DNA of 55,000 nt from Botryococcus braunii (Eukaryota > Chlorophyta > Trebouxiophyceae). The DNA lies in NCBI GenBank assembly GCA_002005505.1, contig KV908499.1, positions 153,337-208,336 on the forward strand, in the 5' to 3' direction. Position 1 is the stretch's first letter; each line of letters begins with the position of its first letter. A model generated the notes under the pieces. It was not told the origin of the DNA. It saw nothing but the letters and a program-made list of their open reading frames with translations, and made no database searches. Below are positions 17,663-29,295 of this stretch, piece by piece. The position numbers and the translations under genes are program-made.

Positions 17663-18783
17663 ATGATGGCGGTTAAACGGAAAGGAAGCAAGTACTCCGG
17701 TCTCCCTCTTAAAGAAAAAGAGATTTTGGAAGGTTTGGAAAAGGAAGGTATTGAAGTCGATGATCTTTTAAAAGAGGAGTCCGAAACGGAATTGCAATTG
17801 GCCCCATCGCCCAAACCGACCACACCCAAAACGAAACCCAAACCCACTCCTTTGAAGACACCCTTGACGAAAAATAAGACTAAATCCCTAATTCTACGGT
17901 TATTGAAGCGGATTGAGGCCTTGGAGGGAGAACGAGCATCCAAGCGGACGTCATCCACCACTAACGTCGTGCGTGTGCCTACACCAGCCATGTTTACAGG
18001 AAAAAGAGGAAGCTTCCAATTCTTTGCTAGTAAGGTGGAATCATATGTGCACATTTCAAATGTGTCAAGGGACAAGTGGGTGGCAGTCGCGCTGCAATGT
18101 ATGGAGGAGCGACCTACAAAGGTGTGGGGGACATACCTCAAAAGGAAGGAAAGGGAAGGAGGTCAAACAGAGCCAACATGGGAAGACTTTAAAAGTTTTA
18201 TGGGAAATCGATACGACTCTACAGATTTGGTTATGGCTGCCCGGCAAAAATTAGACCATGTTTATCAAGGGCAAGAAAGCGTTGAAAGATACATAGAAAG
18301 GTTTATTTCCTTGTTGAGTGATGTAGAAACCGAATATGACATCTGCGAAAATGATAAAATATATATGTTCCTCAAAGGCCTGAATGCTCCTATTAGAGTT
18401 GCTTGCACAGTTAACCCTCAAACTGGTGTCAGGTTCACAAGCCTCGACGCATTGTGCACTTATGTGGTGCAATATGAAAGCAACTTAAAATCAGGGGGAT
18501 GCTGAGGGGACAGGAAGGAAGGAAGGTTCTCAACGTTGTGAAGAGGACTCCAACAAGCACGCCGGCATACTTTCCGGGATTCACCCAGGGGCCTGTGCTT
18601 GGAGCCGTCGGACACACCGTTGGTGGGAAGTTAGATTCTCGGACAAGCGTCCCCTCCGAGCGCCAGTGTTATTTCTGCAAAAACTTTGGTCACGAGCAAT
18701 GGCAATGTCAGGCCAAGCGGGACTACTTGCAAAGGAAGAGCAGGCGCGACAGTCAATTGCCCCCACCTCCTCCTTTCCCCTCT
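17663..18783 (+). pseudogene. G gag, frameshifted and cut by element D
   Basis: The ATG at 17663 opens a Lys-rich N-terminus with a TPKTKPKPTP segment, then a retrotransposon gag domain (MFTGKRGSFQFFASKVESY ... TWEDFKSFM ... VERYIERFISLL, about residues 105-255). Translation stops at 18505. One frame over, from about 18499, the protein continues to a CCHC knuckle CYFCKNFGHEQWQC (about 18667-18708), so a one-base change occurred near the GGGGG run at 18494-18498. Element D interrupts it at 18789. Gag packages the element RNA; this copy cannot make a complete one. Confidence 0.85.
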
Positions 18784-18788
18784 AATCA

Positions 18789-19049
18789 TGTAGCATTTCC
18801 TAGGGTATAATGCTCTAGTATGGTCCTTGGCATTGCTCTTTGACTTGCCATGTGATCTGGATTCGCAGTACAACCTCGCTCAAGTAGTTCGCTCGGTTGC
18901 CCGACTACGCGTCTGTGGCAGTACAGTATAATTCAATCCACCCTGGGTTTAAGAGTACGCTTGCGAATCAATCATGTAACACTCTTTCGTTGCACACCAC
19001 GAACGTCTCACTGTCTCATAAAAACCTCTTCCGCTTAGTTAACGCTACA
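18789..19049 (+). repeat. D 5' LTR (261 bp)
   Basis: TGTAGCATTTCC to AACGCTACA. Close to the E LTRs with small differences (TTTAAGAGTACG against TTTAAGTGTACG). Confidence 0.93.
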
Positions 19050-19050
19050 G

Positions 19051-19081
19051 TGGTATCGGCGACAAGGATTAGTTCCTTGTC
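19051..19081 (+). promoter_or_regulatory. D primer binding site and hairpin
   Basis: TGGTATCGGCGA, then stem CGACAAGG/CCTTGTCG around loop ATTAGTT. The stem is identical to B but the loop differs. Confidence 0.75.
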
Positions 19082-19119
19082 GTTCGTTCGTGGTGCGTTT
19101 CTTTTCCTTTCGGATTGTG

Positions 19120-19644
19120 ATGTCTCGGCATCCTCGTTCGGGTTCAAGGGCTCGTGCACCTAGTCCTGGCATCGCGGAGCCAGATCCATCCATAGATCTT
19201 CTTGCTTATGTATATGTAGATCGTTCATGGGTGGATCCTCGTTGTATGCTTAGGCGTTTGGTAGATATCGGCGCCCTGCTCGAAGGAGTCGTTGCATTAG
19301 GATCTAGTGTTCCGTCGCATTCCCCTCCAGTTGATACCGCTCAGAGCATTTCAGAGGGACTTGAGATGTTAATTCAGTGCTCTCTCGCGCATCCTGCACC
19401 TGTGGTCGTGCCGCAGCCCATACCAACGGCAACTCCGGCATCGGCTACAGCCTCGTCAGGTTCAGGGAAGCCCTCGCTCAAGTTGCCAGACCCATCTGTA
19501 TTCGAGGGAGATCCAATGATGTTGGATCCTTGGCTTATGCAGACTGAAATGTTTTTGGGGACCTACGATGTAGGCTTGGCATCCGCTCGGTCCGTGGAGG
19601 TGGATATGACGTTCTTCCGTGCTTCCAATTACACCTTGAGTTGA
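19120..19644 (+). CDS. D truncated gag (174 aa)
   Basis: Matches B gag up to the middle of the capsid region, then jumps by about 480 bases to sequence aligned with the very end of B gag (GTGCTTCCA ... GAGTTGA) and stops. The C-terminal half of capsid and the CCHC knuckle are missing. E carries the same junction, so the deletion predates both insertions. A short GTG microhomology at the junction suggests a deletion during copying. Confidence 0.85.
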   Translation: MSRHPRSGSRARAPSPGIAEPDPSIDLLAYVYVDRSWVDPRCMLRRLVDIGALLEGVVALGSSVPSHSPPVDTAQSISEGLEMLIQCSLAHPAPVVVPQPIPTATPASATASSGSGKPSLKLPDPSVFEGDPMMLDPWLMQTEMFLGTYDVGLASARSVEVDMTFFRASNYTLS

Positions 19645-19722
19645 GGAATCACTTTCACAAATTAAATACAACTTGATTTGTTGGACTTCTTTGGTATTAC
19701 AGCAGTGTGAGGCCTGTTTAAG

Positions 19723-22097
19723 ATGTCTGCCAACTGTTCAGTGACCCAGTATGGGATTCCTGTTTTGTATGGGCTTGGTAATCTGCAGGATTTCTTTCAC
19801 AGTTGTTGCCATTCTTTCATGTCCCATATTGTGGATGGGCATGGTTTGTGTAGAGAGTTTCAGACATCCCCCCATGCCAGTGACTTGATCAATCCTGTGT
19901 GCATGTATAAGAGAGATGCAGCTCCTCACCTTCTTTCTAGTGATGCTCATGTTGTCTTGTTTGTTGATGGTAGTAACAGGGAGTGTACTGTTAGCCAGCT
20001 TGTGTCACAGCTACTGCCAGGTACTAGATTGACTGTGCTCTCTTGCCTGAGCCACTGTGAACAGGTGCTGGAAGGGACTACACAACAACAACTCTCATGA
20101 TGTATTGCTCTCGGCTTCTGTTTTGGATGCACTGGGTCTTACTTCCACCTTTAAGAGCTCACCCCACTGCAGTTCCCATACAGGCTTGCCCTTATATCGT
20201 TGCCTGGTACAGACTGGTTGTCTCAGTGTGAAGGAGAAACCCCTGCCCGCAACTTCTTTTGACTCTTTTGTTCAGCTTGACAGTAGACACATTGTGAATG
20301 GTCTTGATCTTTCCTCCACTTGCATAGAGTTTGAGGGAATTCTTGCTAGTAGACCTGTCAGGATTTTGTTGGACAGTGGAGCCTCTGCAAATTTTATTGA
20401 TGATAAACTTGTGCAGGAGCTTGCCCTTCCCACTGTGCCTTTGAGTTCACATGTTACTGTGCGAGTGGCTGATGGTAGGACATCTGTGGTAGGACATAGT
20501 GTGTCAACTGACCTGACTGTTGGGACCTTGGGTTTTGGAGTCACCTTCCTCCCTACTGAGTTGACCTACTATGATCTTGTCTTGGGCAAACCTTGGTTAA
20601 CTGCTTTTAACCCAAGTGTGAATTGGAAATTGAATGCTGTGTCTTTGGTTCATGCTAATAAAACACATGTACTTTTGGGGTGTCAGAGGTCAGGCATGCC
20701 TGGGTATGTGATCTCATCCATGGAAGTGGAAGAGATGGTGAAGTTGGGTGAATCAGTGTACATTATTCAACTGAATGCAGTGACTGACAATGTTTCAGAT
20801 ACTGATGCATACAATGTGCCAGAGTTGGAGCAGCTTTTGCAGGAATTTAAGGATGTACTGTCTGGACTTCCTGAAGGCCTCCCTCCTTCTCGTGCTGGAG
20901 ACCACCACACCAGATTGGAGCCGGACGCAACTCCTCCAGCCTCCCGCATATATCCACTGTCTGGAGCCCAGCTTGCTGAACTACGTGCACAGTTGCAGGA
21001 GCTCCTTGAGAGGGGGTTCATCCGCCCATCGACATCACCATTTGGTGCACCCATCTTCTTTGTTCCCAAAAAGGATGGTGGATGGCGTTTATGCATTGAC
21101 TACAGGGCCTTGAATAGGATTACTGTTAGGACCCAACACCCATTGCCTAGGATTGATGAGATGTTCGAGCAATTGCATGGAAGTTTTGTATTTTCTAAGC
21201 TAGACCTTGCCTCTTGATATCATCAGATACGTATGCATGAGGACCGCATAGAAAAGATTGCTTTTAAAACCCGTTATGGTCATTATGAGTTCACTGTTAT
21301 GCCTTTTGGGTTAACCAATGCACTTGCCACCTTTTAGTCTGTGATGAACTCTATCTTGTCTCCCTTCCTTGATAGATTTGTTCTGGTGTACCTAGACGAT
21401 ATCCTCATATATTCTAAATCTGTTGCAGAGCATATGGAGCATTTGAGGACAGTCTTGTCAGTGCTCAGGGAACATAAATTTTATTGCAAAAGGTCTAAGT
21501 GTGATTTTGTTGCTAAGCAGGTGGAATACCTTGGACACCTGTTGACACCTCATGGGATTATGGTGGATCCTAGGAAGGTTGTAGCCATTCAGGATTGGCC
21601 CACTCCTTTGAATGTGTCACAGTTGAGAGGGTTTCTAGGTCTTACTCAATATTATGATACTTTTATGGACCGTTTTGCAGATGTTGCCTATCCTCTTACT
21701 GAGTTGCTCAAAAAGGATGTGCCTTGGACCTGGGAGGGACCCCAGCGGGAAGCCTTTGTAGCATTGAAAGATCTTGTTTCTACTCCTCCTTGCCTTTTGA
21801 TGGCTTGATAGAAAGAGACGAGACCACCCTTTCAAGGTGGGGGACCAGGTGTTGTTGGCTGCAAGGAAAAAACCAGCTTTCACCTGGGCTCTCGTCAAAG
21901 TTATCAGCTAAGTATTTTGGGCCCTTTACTATTGCTGCAGCAGTTGGTTCTCGAGCTTTTAGACTCGTCTTGCCTGAGACTGTAAATATTCATCCTGTGT
22001 TTCATGTTTCCCAGCTGAAGCCTTATGTGTCTTCATCTGTACCAGTTACTGTTACTTCACCACCTCCTTTGTATGCAGACAAGCGTGGCGGCGTTTA
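19723..22097 (+). pseudogene. D pol, decayed
   Basis: Begins with the conserved ATG of the N-terminal Cys/His region (MSANCSVTQYGIPVLYG). Defects: a +1 base change near 20088, TGA at 21215-21217 and TAG at 21335-21337 where E reads through, and a deletion of about 1.4 kb at 21804-21811 that removes the rest of RNase H and nearly all of integrase. Protease DSGAS (about 20377) and RT YLDD (about 21390) remain. The integrase tail follows to the C2 insertion. It cannot work; the chromodomain end is at 35471-35627. Confidence 0.9.
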
Positions 22098-22463
22098 TGT
22101 GAAAGGTTATGGGCAATCGGCTTTCCCTGTACAAAGCAGACAGGTCGTCAATAGACGAAGTTACTCCAGCTACAGTCCGTACGACTGTCTGCTGAGTGCC
22201 ACACACAACTGTCGGACAAGACTAGCATCTGGTGATGCCCAGCATCTTTCACAACCAGTTGGTATTCACTCCGGTGGGGCAGCCTTAAGAGTTCATCCGA
22301 CAAACGTGTGATCTAGATAGGATTGTACCTTATGTTCGAAAACGTCCAGAATCTGCCGTGTCTCAAGGTACCTTATGTTCTCAATGGACCCATATCCTAA
22401 TAGTGCACACATGAAGATCACTTAAAGCACAAGGCATTCAATAATAATGTTCAGAACTCAACA
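22098..22463 (-). repeat. C2 3' LTR, short form (366 bp)
   Basis: Has only one copy of the 134-bp block and lacks the 328 bases between block copies; otherwise matches C1. Confidence 0.9.
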
Positions 22464-22483
22464 CTTCCCCTTGCCTGCATGCT

Positions 22484-25400
22484 TTAAGTGTATCTTCTCA
22501 AACCTAGTGAATCACGATGACCAACAAACACGGGCTTGGCAAGTGGCTTGGTCATAATGTCAGCCACATTGCGTGCAGATTCCACATAGAGGATATCTAT
22601 CTGCCCAAGTGCCATAGCTTCCCTAGCGTAGTGGAAGCTTACTGCAACGTGCTTTGTGAATTTGGAATACAGGGGGTTCCGTAAATTAGAAATGCATCCT
22701 TGGTTGTCACAGAAAATTTTGACCCTCCAAGGTGCAGCCCCTATCTCTTCCAAGAAGCCCCTTAGCCAGTTGGCTTCCTTCACAATATGGCCAGCTGCCA
22801 TAAACTCAGCTTGCACAGTTGAGGTAGCAACTGAGCTCTGCTTCTTGCTTCCCCAAACCACGGCACTACCATAGACTGATAGAACATAGCCAGTGGTGGA
22901 ATACCTGTGGTCCAGGTCCCCAGCATAGTCGGCATCAACATAGCCTTCTAGCTCAGGGCCCTTTCCACCCAGAGTAAGAGCTAACTCTCTGGTATCTCTC
23001 AAGTACTTCAGCACTCGAATGGCCTCATTCCAGTGTGAGGTAGTGGGTGTCATTCTATACCTTGACAACACTCCAACAGCCTGAGAAATGTCAGGCCGGG
23101 TCGTATTGGCTATGTACAGTAACGATCCAATTAACTCGCAGTATCGATGACCAGGTGGCAGAGGGGTACCAGCCCCATGTGACATACCATCTGAGGACTC
23201 GGGTCTGCTGCTAGCCACGAAGTCCTTGGACATGGGGGTATCAACCCCACGTCCATCATCAGCAACGCCAAACTTCTCCACAAGAGCATCAATCTTGGGA
23301 GTGCAACTCATGGAAATAGTGCCCTGAACTCTATTGCGTAGGACCTGACACCCCAGGAAATCATTCACCTCTCCCAAATCATGGATGGTGAAGTCCTTCT
23401 TCAATAACTCTTTCCCCCACTCAATCTCTGCAACCACTCTGGCAACTATGAGAAGATCATCGACATAAACAAGAATAAACGACAGATTACCATCAGGGGC
23501 CCTCCTGATGTATACCCCAGCGTCGCTCTTGCACACACTATACCCCATCACGCTCAACTTGTCGCTCAAGGTCTTGTGCCAAGCCCGTGGGGCTTGCTTA
23601 AGACCGTAGAGTGCCTTCCTGAGCTTGCACACAACTCTCGTGTTGCCATTCTCAAATCCTGGTGGTTGGGTCACATAGACCTCTTCCTCCAACTCCCCAT
23701 TGAGAAAAGCTGTCTTGATATCCACTTGGTGGATCTCAAGATTTTGTGTGGCAGCCACTGCCAGCACAGCTCTCCTAGCACCATAGCTGCTGGTAGGTGC
23801 AAAAACCTCACCAACATCTATACCAGGAATCTGTCTGCAACCCTGGGCAACCAATCTTGCTTTAAACCGAGTGACATTCCCATGTGCATCGTTTTTTGTA
23901 GAAAAAATCCAATGAACAGGGATAACTTTCTGCCCATGGGGTCTTTCCACATACTGCATAACCTCATGGGTGTCTAAAGACTCCATCTCCTCTTGCATTG
24001 CCTGCTGCCAAAACTCCCACTGAGGTGAGCGCTGGGCTTCCCTCAAGTTTGAGGGCACGTGAACTTTTCCCAACGTGACAGAAGGTACACTCTGTACCTT
24101 ATGCTGTGGTGCAGCAGGGCTGTCAGCCTTACTGATGCTGTTCCCTTCTCTCTCTCTCTCTCCCTGGTTGCCAGAATAAGGTACATTATGTACCTTATGC
24201 TGGGACTGGGCAGTACTGCCGGGATTATCTGATTCCTTCTCAAGTCTCTCTCTCTCTCCTTGACTACTGGACTCATGTGCAGCACCCTTACATTCTCGCA
24301 CCTTCCGCAATGCAGAGGGGAGCAGCAGCTCTCTCTCTCTCCTGGACTCACACTTGGGCACACTACCCAGACTTGCCTGAGCTGCGCCTACAATGTCAGC
24401 CTGCACACCATAAGCATGACTAGCCAGTGACTGGGATTGGGCACCAGCTTCCCCTACTGCTGGCATGTCTAACCCACTGCTCTCATCTCTTACATCTGCA
24501 CCGAACATAGCCTCGACTGTCTCAACCTGCCCCTGCATATCAGGGAGACCAACCATGTTTGGCTCACTCACAATTGCCTGACCTGGGTCAGGGGCATGCA
24601 ATGGGATGTCAGAATGCTCTCTCCTAGCCACGCGCTGTACATAACGCTGCTCCCTTGTAAGGGTGGTCCCTGGAGGAAGGGGAATTTGTGACTTCCCCTG
24701 CATTCGCAACCCCTCTTGTACCTTCTGCATTTTTTCTACCTGGGATTGAGTTTCTACACCCCCCCTGGCCAGATTCTGCATATGCTCAAGCACCGACCAC
24801 GAGTGCTGAGATGGTTCTGGGGTCCCAACAGTAGAATCCAGGCTGGTGGGGTTTCCTTGGTCATGTGCTGCTGTGGTCCCGTCTCCAGACTGATCCCCAG
24901 CACAAAGTCCAGAGGTCCCAGGAGCCCCAGTGGAAAGCGTCTCCACTCCATGGTCATCCTCCTCATCCCAGAACGTGGGTGGAGCAGCAGAGGGAATTGC
25001 TTGAGGCGTTGCCAGATTCTCACTGCCAAGGGGGGGTGATATCCTAGAATCATAGACAGACCCAGGCTGGACCTTTGATAGACCCACTCTCTCAGCCCCC
25101 CTCAAGTGCTCGATAAAGCTGACGTCCCTACTCTCCTTCCACACTCCATTCCCCACGTACACACGATACGCTTTAGACTGGGGACAATAACCAGTAAACA
25201 TCCCAGGGATGGTCTTGGGCCCAAAAACAGACCTTTGGCCACTGGGAATGTGCACATGGGCTACACAGCCAAACGTGCGCAGCACAGACACATCAGGTTT
25301 GACACCAAAGAATAATTCCATGGGGGTCAGGGACCTGCCTGAAGTAGGACCCACATTGTAGAGGAGGGTAGCTGTCTCAAGCGCCTCCTTCCAAAGGGAG

Positions 25401-27696
25401 GGGTCTGCTGCAGCATGGACCAACAGAGTCCTTGTTCGCTCCTTCAGGGTCCTATTCATCCTCTCCGCCACCCCATTCTGCTGAGGCGTGTAGGGCGCTG
25501 AGGACTCCATCTTAGTGCCCTGCTGAGCACAAAACTCTTTGAATTGCTGGTTCAGGAACTCTGAACCCCTGTCAGTCCTCACACACTTCACAACCGTGCC
25601 TCGTTGGGTCTGCCAAAAACGGAGCAGGTCTATCACAGCCTTTGGGATGCAATCCTTTGACTTCACAGGCAGGGAGGCAACTTGGTGTGAACTTTCATCC
25701 ACTACAGTGACCCAATATCGTTCACCTGTGATGGCAGGAGGTGATATGGGACCCACAGTATCCACATGGACTCTATCGAGTGGGTGATGTGCAGGCCTGG
25801 AAGATACAGGGAAAGGAGGTCTGGAGTGTTTCCCTTGTATACACGATTCACAGTGCTTGGGGCACTCAGAGCAGGGAGCAAGGGAGATATTGATTCCTGT
25901 AACCAGATCTTCCTTGGAGAACCTCTGCATGCTGCTGGCACCAGGATGACCTAACCTAGCATGCCACAGAGATCTCTCGCTACACACGTGTCCTTTCCTA
26001 AGATGAGACGCCTCAGCCATGTGATCAATATGTCTGCAGCCAACTTGCTGCCCTCTGACAGGACTAACAAACTCCAAAAAAAACAGACCTCGTGCGCGGG
26101 TGATATCTCCACACCACCCTTCAGGTCCCTTCATGGCTGTGTAACCACCTGCAGTGTCAGTCAGGAAAGATGCTCCATCCTGAATTGCACCAGTGACTGA
26201 AATGAGGTTGGTATGCGCAGAAGGAACACACTGCACATTGTGCAGCCAGAATACTTCGTGCCTTGCATTCACAAGGCATACAGACCCAGATGCAATGATT
26301 CCTCCCTTGGCGTCTGAGGTTGCCAAGTGCAGAGGAAGAGGCTGTCTATGCATAACTGGATTATGGAGCAATGAGAGATCATTGACTATATGCACAGAGG
26401 CACCACTATCTATTAACCAAGATGTGCTGCTAGCTCCATGCGAAGTTGGGGCAAGCACATTGAGAGAGATAAACATCGCCTCACCAGAAGGAGGGGGTGG
26501 AGGTGGTAAATGCCACCCCGGAAACGTGTGTTGACTTGTTGGATAGTTATATGCTGAAGGAGGTCCAGGGCTGGAAGCGGATGAAGGCGGGCCACCCCGG
26601 CCAGATCCATGGTCCCACCAGGCTTGAGGAGACGACTGTGGGCCTCCCTGGCCCCAGTAAGCTGCAGGCCCAACGCTTGCCGCTTGCATGTTTTGATGCA
26701 GAGCCTGCAGCTGCCTGAGCGGTCCGCAGTCAGTCATGAAGTGGCCCTTTGCCTTGCAGAAGTGGCATGTAAGCTCCTCTCTGGGCCTTCTTGCCCTGCC
26801 AGGTCCACGCCCCCTGCCACCAAAAGTAGTTGCAGAGGGGCCAGCGGGAGGCTGTTCGTTTGCTGGTAGTGCTGCTCCAACTCCCGGTACTGCTCCCACT
26901 CCTGGTGCAGCTCCAGCGCTTGATGACGCTCCAGCTACCCCCCAGAGGGACCAGCCACTGCTGCAGCTGCCATGGCCTGAGGTGTTCCCTCTGCAGGTGG
27001 GTCCTTGTACCCACGGCTGGCTGCGGCGCGCAGGATTCTTTGAATCAGCTCCAATGGCGGCTTGTCGGTTGCCATAACCTCCAGGGACTCGAGCCTCAGC
27101 ACAGGAGGGAGGCCCTTCACCATCAGCTCCCCAACATTGTGGTCCAAGAGGATGAACGCGTTGTTTCTGAGACTTGTAGCCAGATCCATCATTCTGTAGA
27201 GGTAGACCTTGAGTGTCTCCCCTGTCTTGATGCCCTGCTCCATTTCCTTGTACCACTCAAGGTTGATGTCTTGGTTGCTCCCTCCAGTGTGACTGTTCTT
27301 CACCCACGCGATGAAGTCGAACGCTGCTTTGTGGCATGAGATCTGAGAATGCCAGATGACTGGAACTGACTGGATCAGCCACTGCTTGATGGCTGAGTTC
27401 TCCACCGACCCTGGCATTGGCCTCTCCAAAGCCGCTCTGACCCCCTTGGTGTTTGCGCACGCCTCCAAATTTTCATACCAAAATTCAAAATTGCGCCCTC
27501 CATCATCAAGCATGACAGTCATCTTTGGATTAGAGGTATTGGGGATGTAGGCTGCCTTGTCAATCTCCACCTTTGGTTCTGCAGTGGCTGATTGTGTCCC
27601 GGTCATAGACTGCCCTGGAGTGGCCCCACTGACTTCTCCAGGTTGAGACATTGCTGTTTCACTGCTACTTTCCTTTTCTTTGCCCCTTTTTGTCAT
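22484..27696 (-). pseudogene. C2 copia gag-pol, one frame break in gag
   Basis: Gag starts at the ATG complementary to 27694-27696. The run of C at 26938-26943 (six, where C1 and C3 have seven G on their coding strand) shifts the frame after about residue 250. From there the frame is open without break through the CCHC knuckle, DSGAS protease, integrase, YVDD reverse transcriptase and RNase H to the stop at 22484. This copy has seven bases in the run at 25030-25036 where C1 and C3 have six, so integrase and RT are in one frame. Single-base homopolymer changes are also the typical error of some sequencing methods, so the break may not be real. Confidence 0.88.
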
Positions 27697-28071
27697 ACTA
27701 TTGTCACTTCACCAGCCAAACTTACTCATAAACTTCTGGAATGCAGCAATACCCTACAATTCCCTCCATGTCATGGAAATTTACCAGCCAGTCTTGCACA
27801 GTAGTAGCAGATATGTTCCCCTCAGAAGTTTGCGCCGGAGTCCGGCCCGACTCACTCAGTGCTTCTAGACAACGTCTATGAATGATAAAGCACAGCTAAA
27901 ACTTCAATTATGAATTTCCCAGAAAGGTAAACTGTGAGTAAGATAATGGTCCTGGTACACTCGAGTTCCCTTGCGCCGCTGCGCCATGCTCGAGCTCCTT
28001 TGTTGACGCTTACGTCTGACCCATCCGTAGACGACCTTCACTCCTGCTTTTACTTGGCTCAGCTGGAAGGG

Positions 28072-28086
28072 CGTGGGCCCATAACC
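28072..28086 (-). promoter_or_regulatory. C2 primer binding site
   Basis: Reverse complement of the C1 site, directly beside the LTR end TGTGAAAGG. Same half-tRNA initiator Met type. Confidence 0.85.
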
Positions 28087-28539
28087 TGTGAAAGGTTATG
28101 GGCAATCGGCTTTCCCTGTACAAAGCAGACAGGTCGTCAATAGACGAAGTTACTCCAGCTACAGTCCGTACGACTGTCTGCTGAGTGCCACACACAACTG
28201 TCGGACAAGACTAGCATCTGGTGATGCCCAGCATCTTTCACAACCAGTTCCGTTACATCATTATCTTGTACACAAGCACCGATCAAGCAATCACTAGATA
28301 AGGCTCTAGACGGCTACGTTCAAGTACATGCCTATACTCCCTGAAGTCACTGTCCCTTATCTGTTTGAGTGACTACAGGGTACACTAAGCTTGTTCACTC
28401 TCACAATAGCAACAATGATACAACACACACTGCCGCACCGTACCTGTACAAAGCAGACAGGTCGTCAATAGACGAAGTTACTCCAGCTACAGTCCGTACG
28501 ACTGTCTGCTGAGTGCCACACACAACTGTCGGACAAGAC
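28087..28539 (-). repeat. C2 5' LTR, inner part
   Basis: 453 bases of the LTR up to the C3 insertion; the rest (241 bases) is at 35225-35465, total 694. Both 134-bp blocks were present before C3 inserted in one of them. Confidence 0.9.
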
Positions 28540-28905
28540 TGTTGAGTTCTGAACATTATTATTGAATGCCTTGTGCTTTAAGTGATCTTCATGTGTGCAC
28601 TATTAGGATATGGGTCCATTGAGAACATAAGGTACCTTGAGACACGGCAGATTCTGGACGTTTTCGAACATAAGGTACAATCCTATCTAGATCACACGTT
28701 TGTCGGATGAACTCTTAAGGCTGCCCCACCGGAGTGAATACCAACTGGTTGTGAAAGATGCTGGGCATCACCAGATGCTAGTCTTGTCCGACAGTTGTGT
28801 GTGGCACTCAGCAGACAGTCGTACGGACTGTAGCTGGAGTAACTTCGTCTATTGACGACCTGTCTGCTTTGTACAGGGAAAGCCGATTGCCCATAACCTT
28901 TCACA
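28540..28905 (+). repeat. C3 5' LTR, short form (366 bp)
   Basis: One 134-bp block only; ends TTTCACA before the PBS. Confidence 0.9.
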
Positions 28906-28920
28906 GGTTATGGGCCCACG
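28906..28920 (+). promoter_or_regulatory. C3 primer binding site
   Basis: Same 15 bases as in C1. With GCCCATAACC in the LTR end it forms a 10-bp inverted repeat around TTTCACA. Confidence 0.85.
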
Positions 28921-29295
28921 CCCTTCCAGCTGAGCCAAGTAAAAGCAGGAGTGAAGGTCGTCTACGGATGGGTCAGACGTAAGCGTCAACAAAGGAGCTC
29001 GAGCATGGCGCAGCGGCGCAAGGGAACTCGAGTGTACCAGGACCATTATCTTACTCACAGTTTACCTTTCTGGGAAATTCATAATTGAAGTTTTAGCTGT
29101 GCTTTATCATTCATAGACGTTGTCTAGAAGCACTGAGTGAGTCGGGCCGGACTCCGGCGCAAACTTCTGAGGGGAACATATCTGCTACTACTGTGCAAGA
29201 CTGGCTGGTAAATTTCCATGACATGGAGGGAATTGTAGGGTATTGCTGCATTCCAGAAGTTTATGAGTAAGTTTGGCTGGTGAAGTGACAATAGT

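Larger units (their letters stand above)
18789..22097 (+). mobile_element. Ty3/gypsy element D, left part
   Basis: Same family as B and closest to E. It inserted into G gag (left TSD aatca at 18784-18788). It holds a 261-bp LTR, PBS, shortened gag and a heavily damaged pol, and is cut by copia C2 at 22098 with TSD gttta. D resumes at 35471 and ends abruptly at 36104 inside its 3' untranslated region, so its 3' LTR and right TSD are deleted. Confidence 0.9.
22098..28539 (-). mobile_element. Ty1/copia element C2, reverse strand, main part
   Basis: Inserted in D with TSD gttta (22093-22097 and 35466-35470). Order on the reverse strand: 5' LTR (28087-28539, continued at 35225-35465 after C3), PBS, gag-pol, 3' LTR at 22098. 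The two LTR lengths differ: the 5' LTR totals 694 bases, the 3' LTR is 366. Very similar to C1 and C3. Confidence 0.93.

Noticed and set aside
17602..18141. Antisense gene opposite G gag
   Set aside because: Shadow frame of the gag coding sequence; no recognisable domain.
19600..19720. Intron removal as origin of the D/E gag deletion
   Set aside because: Compared with B, the deleted segment lacks GT...AG ends at the right places; a GTG microhomology explains it better.
22484..27256. Single 1,590-residue reverse-strand protein starting at 27256
   Set aside because: Its first part (before the G/C run at 26938) is gag read in the wrong frame; the true start is at 27696 with a frame break.
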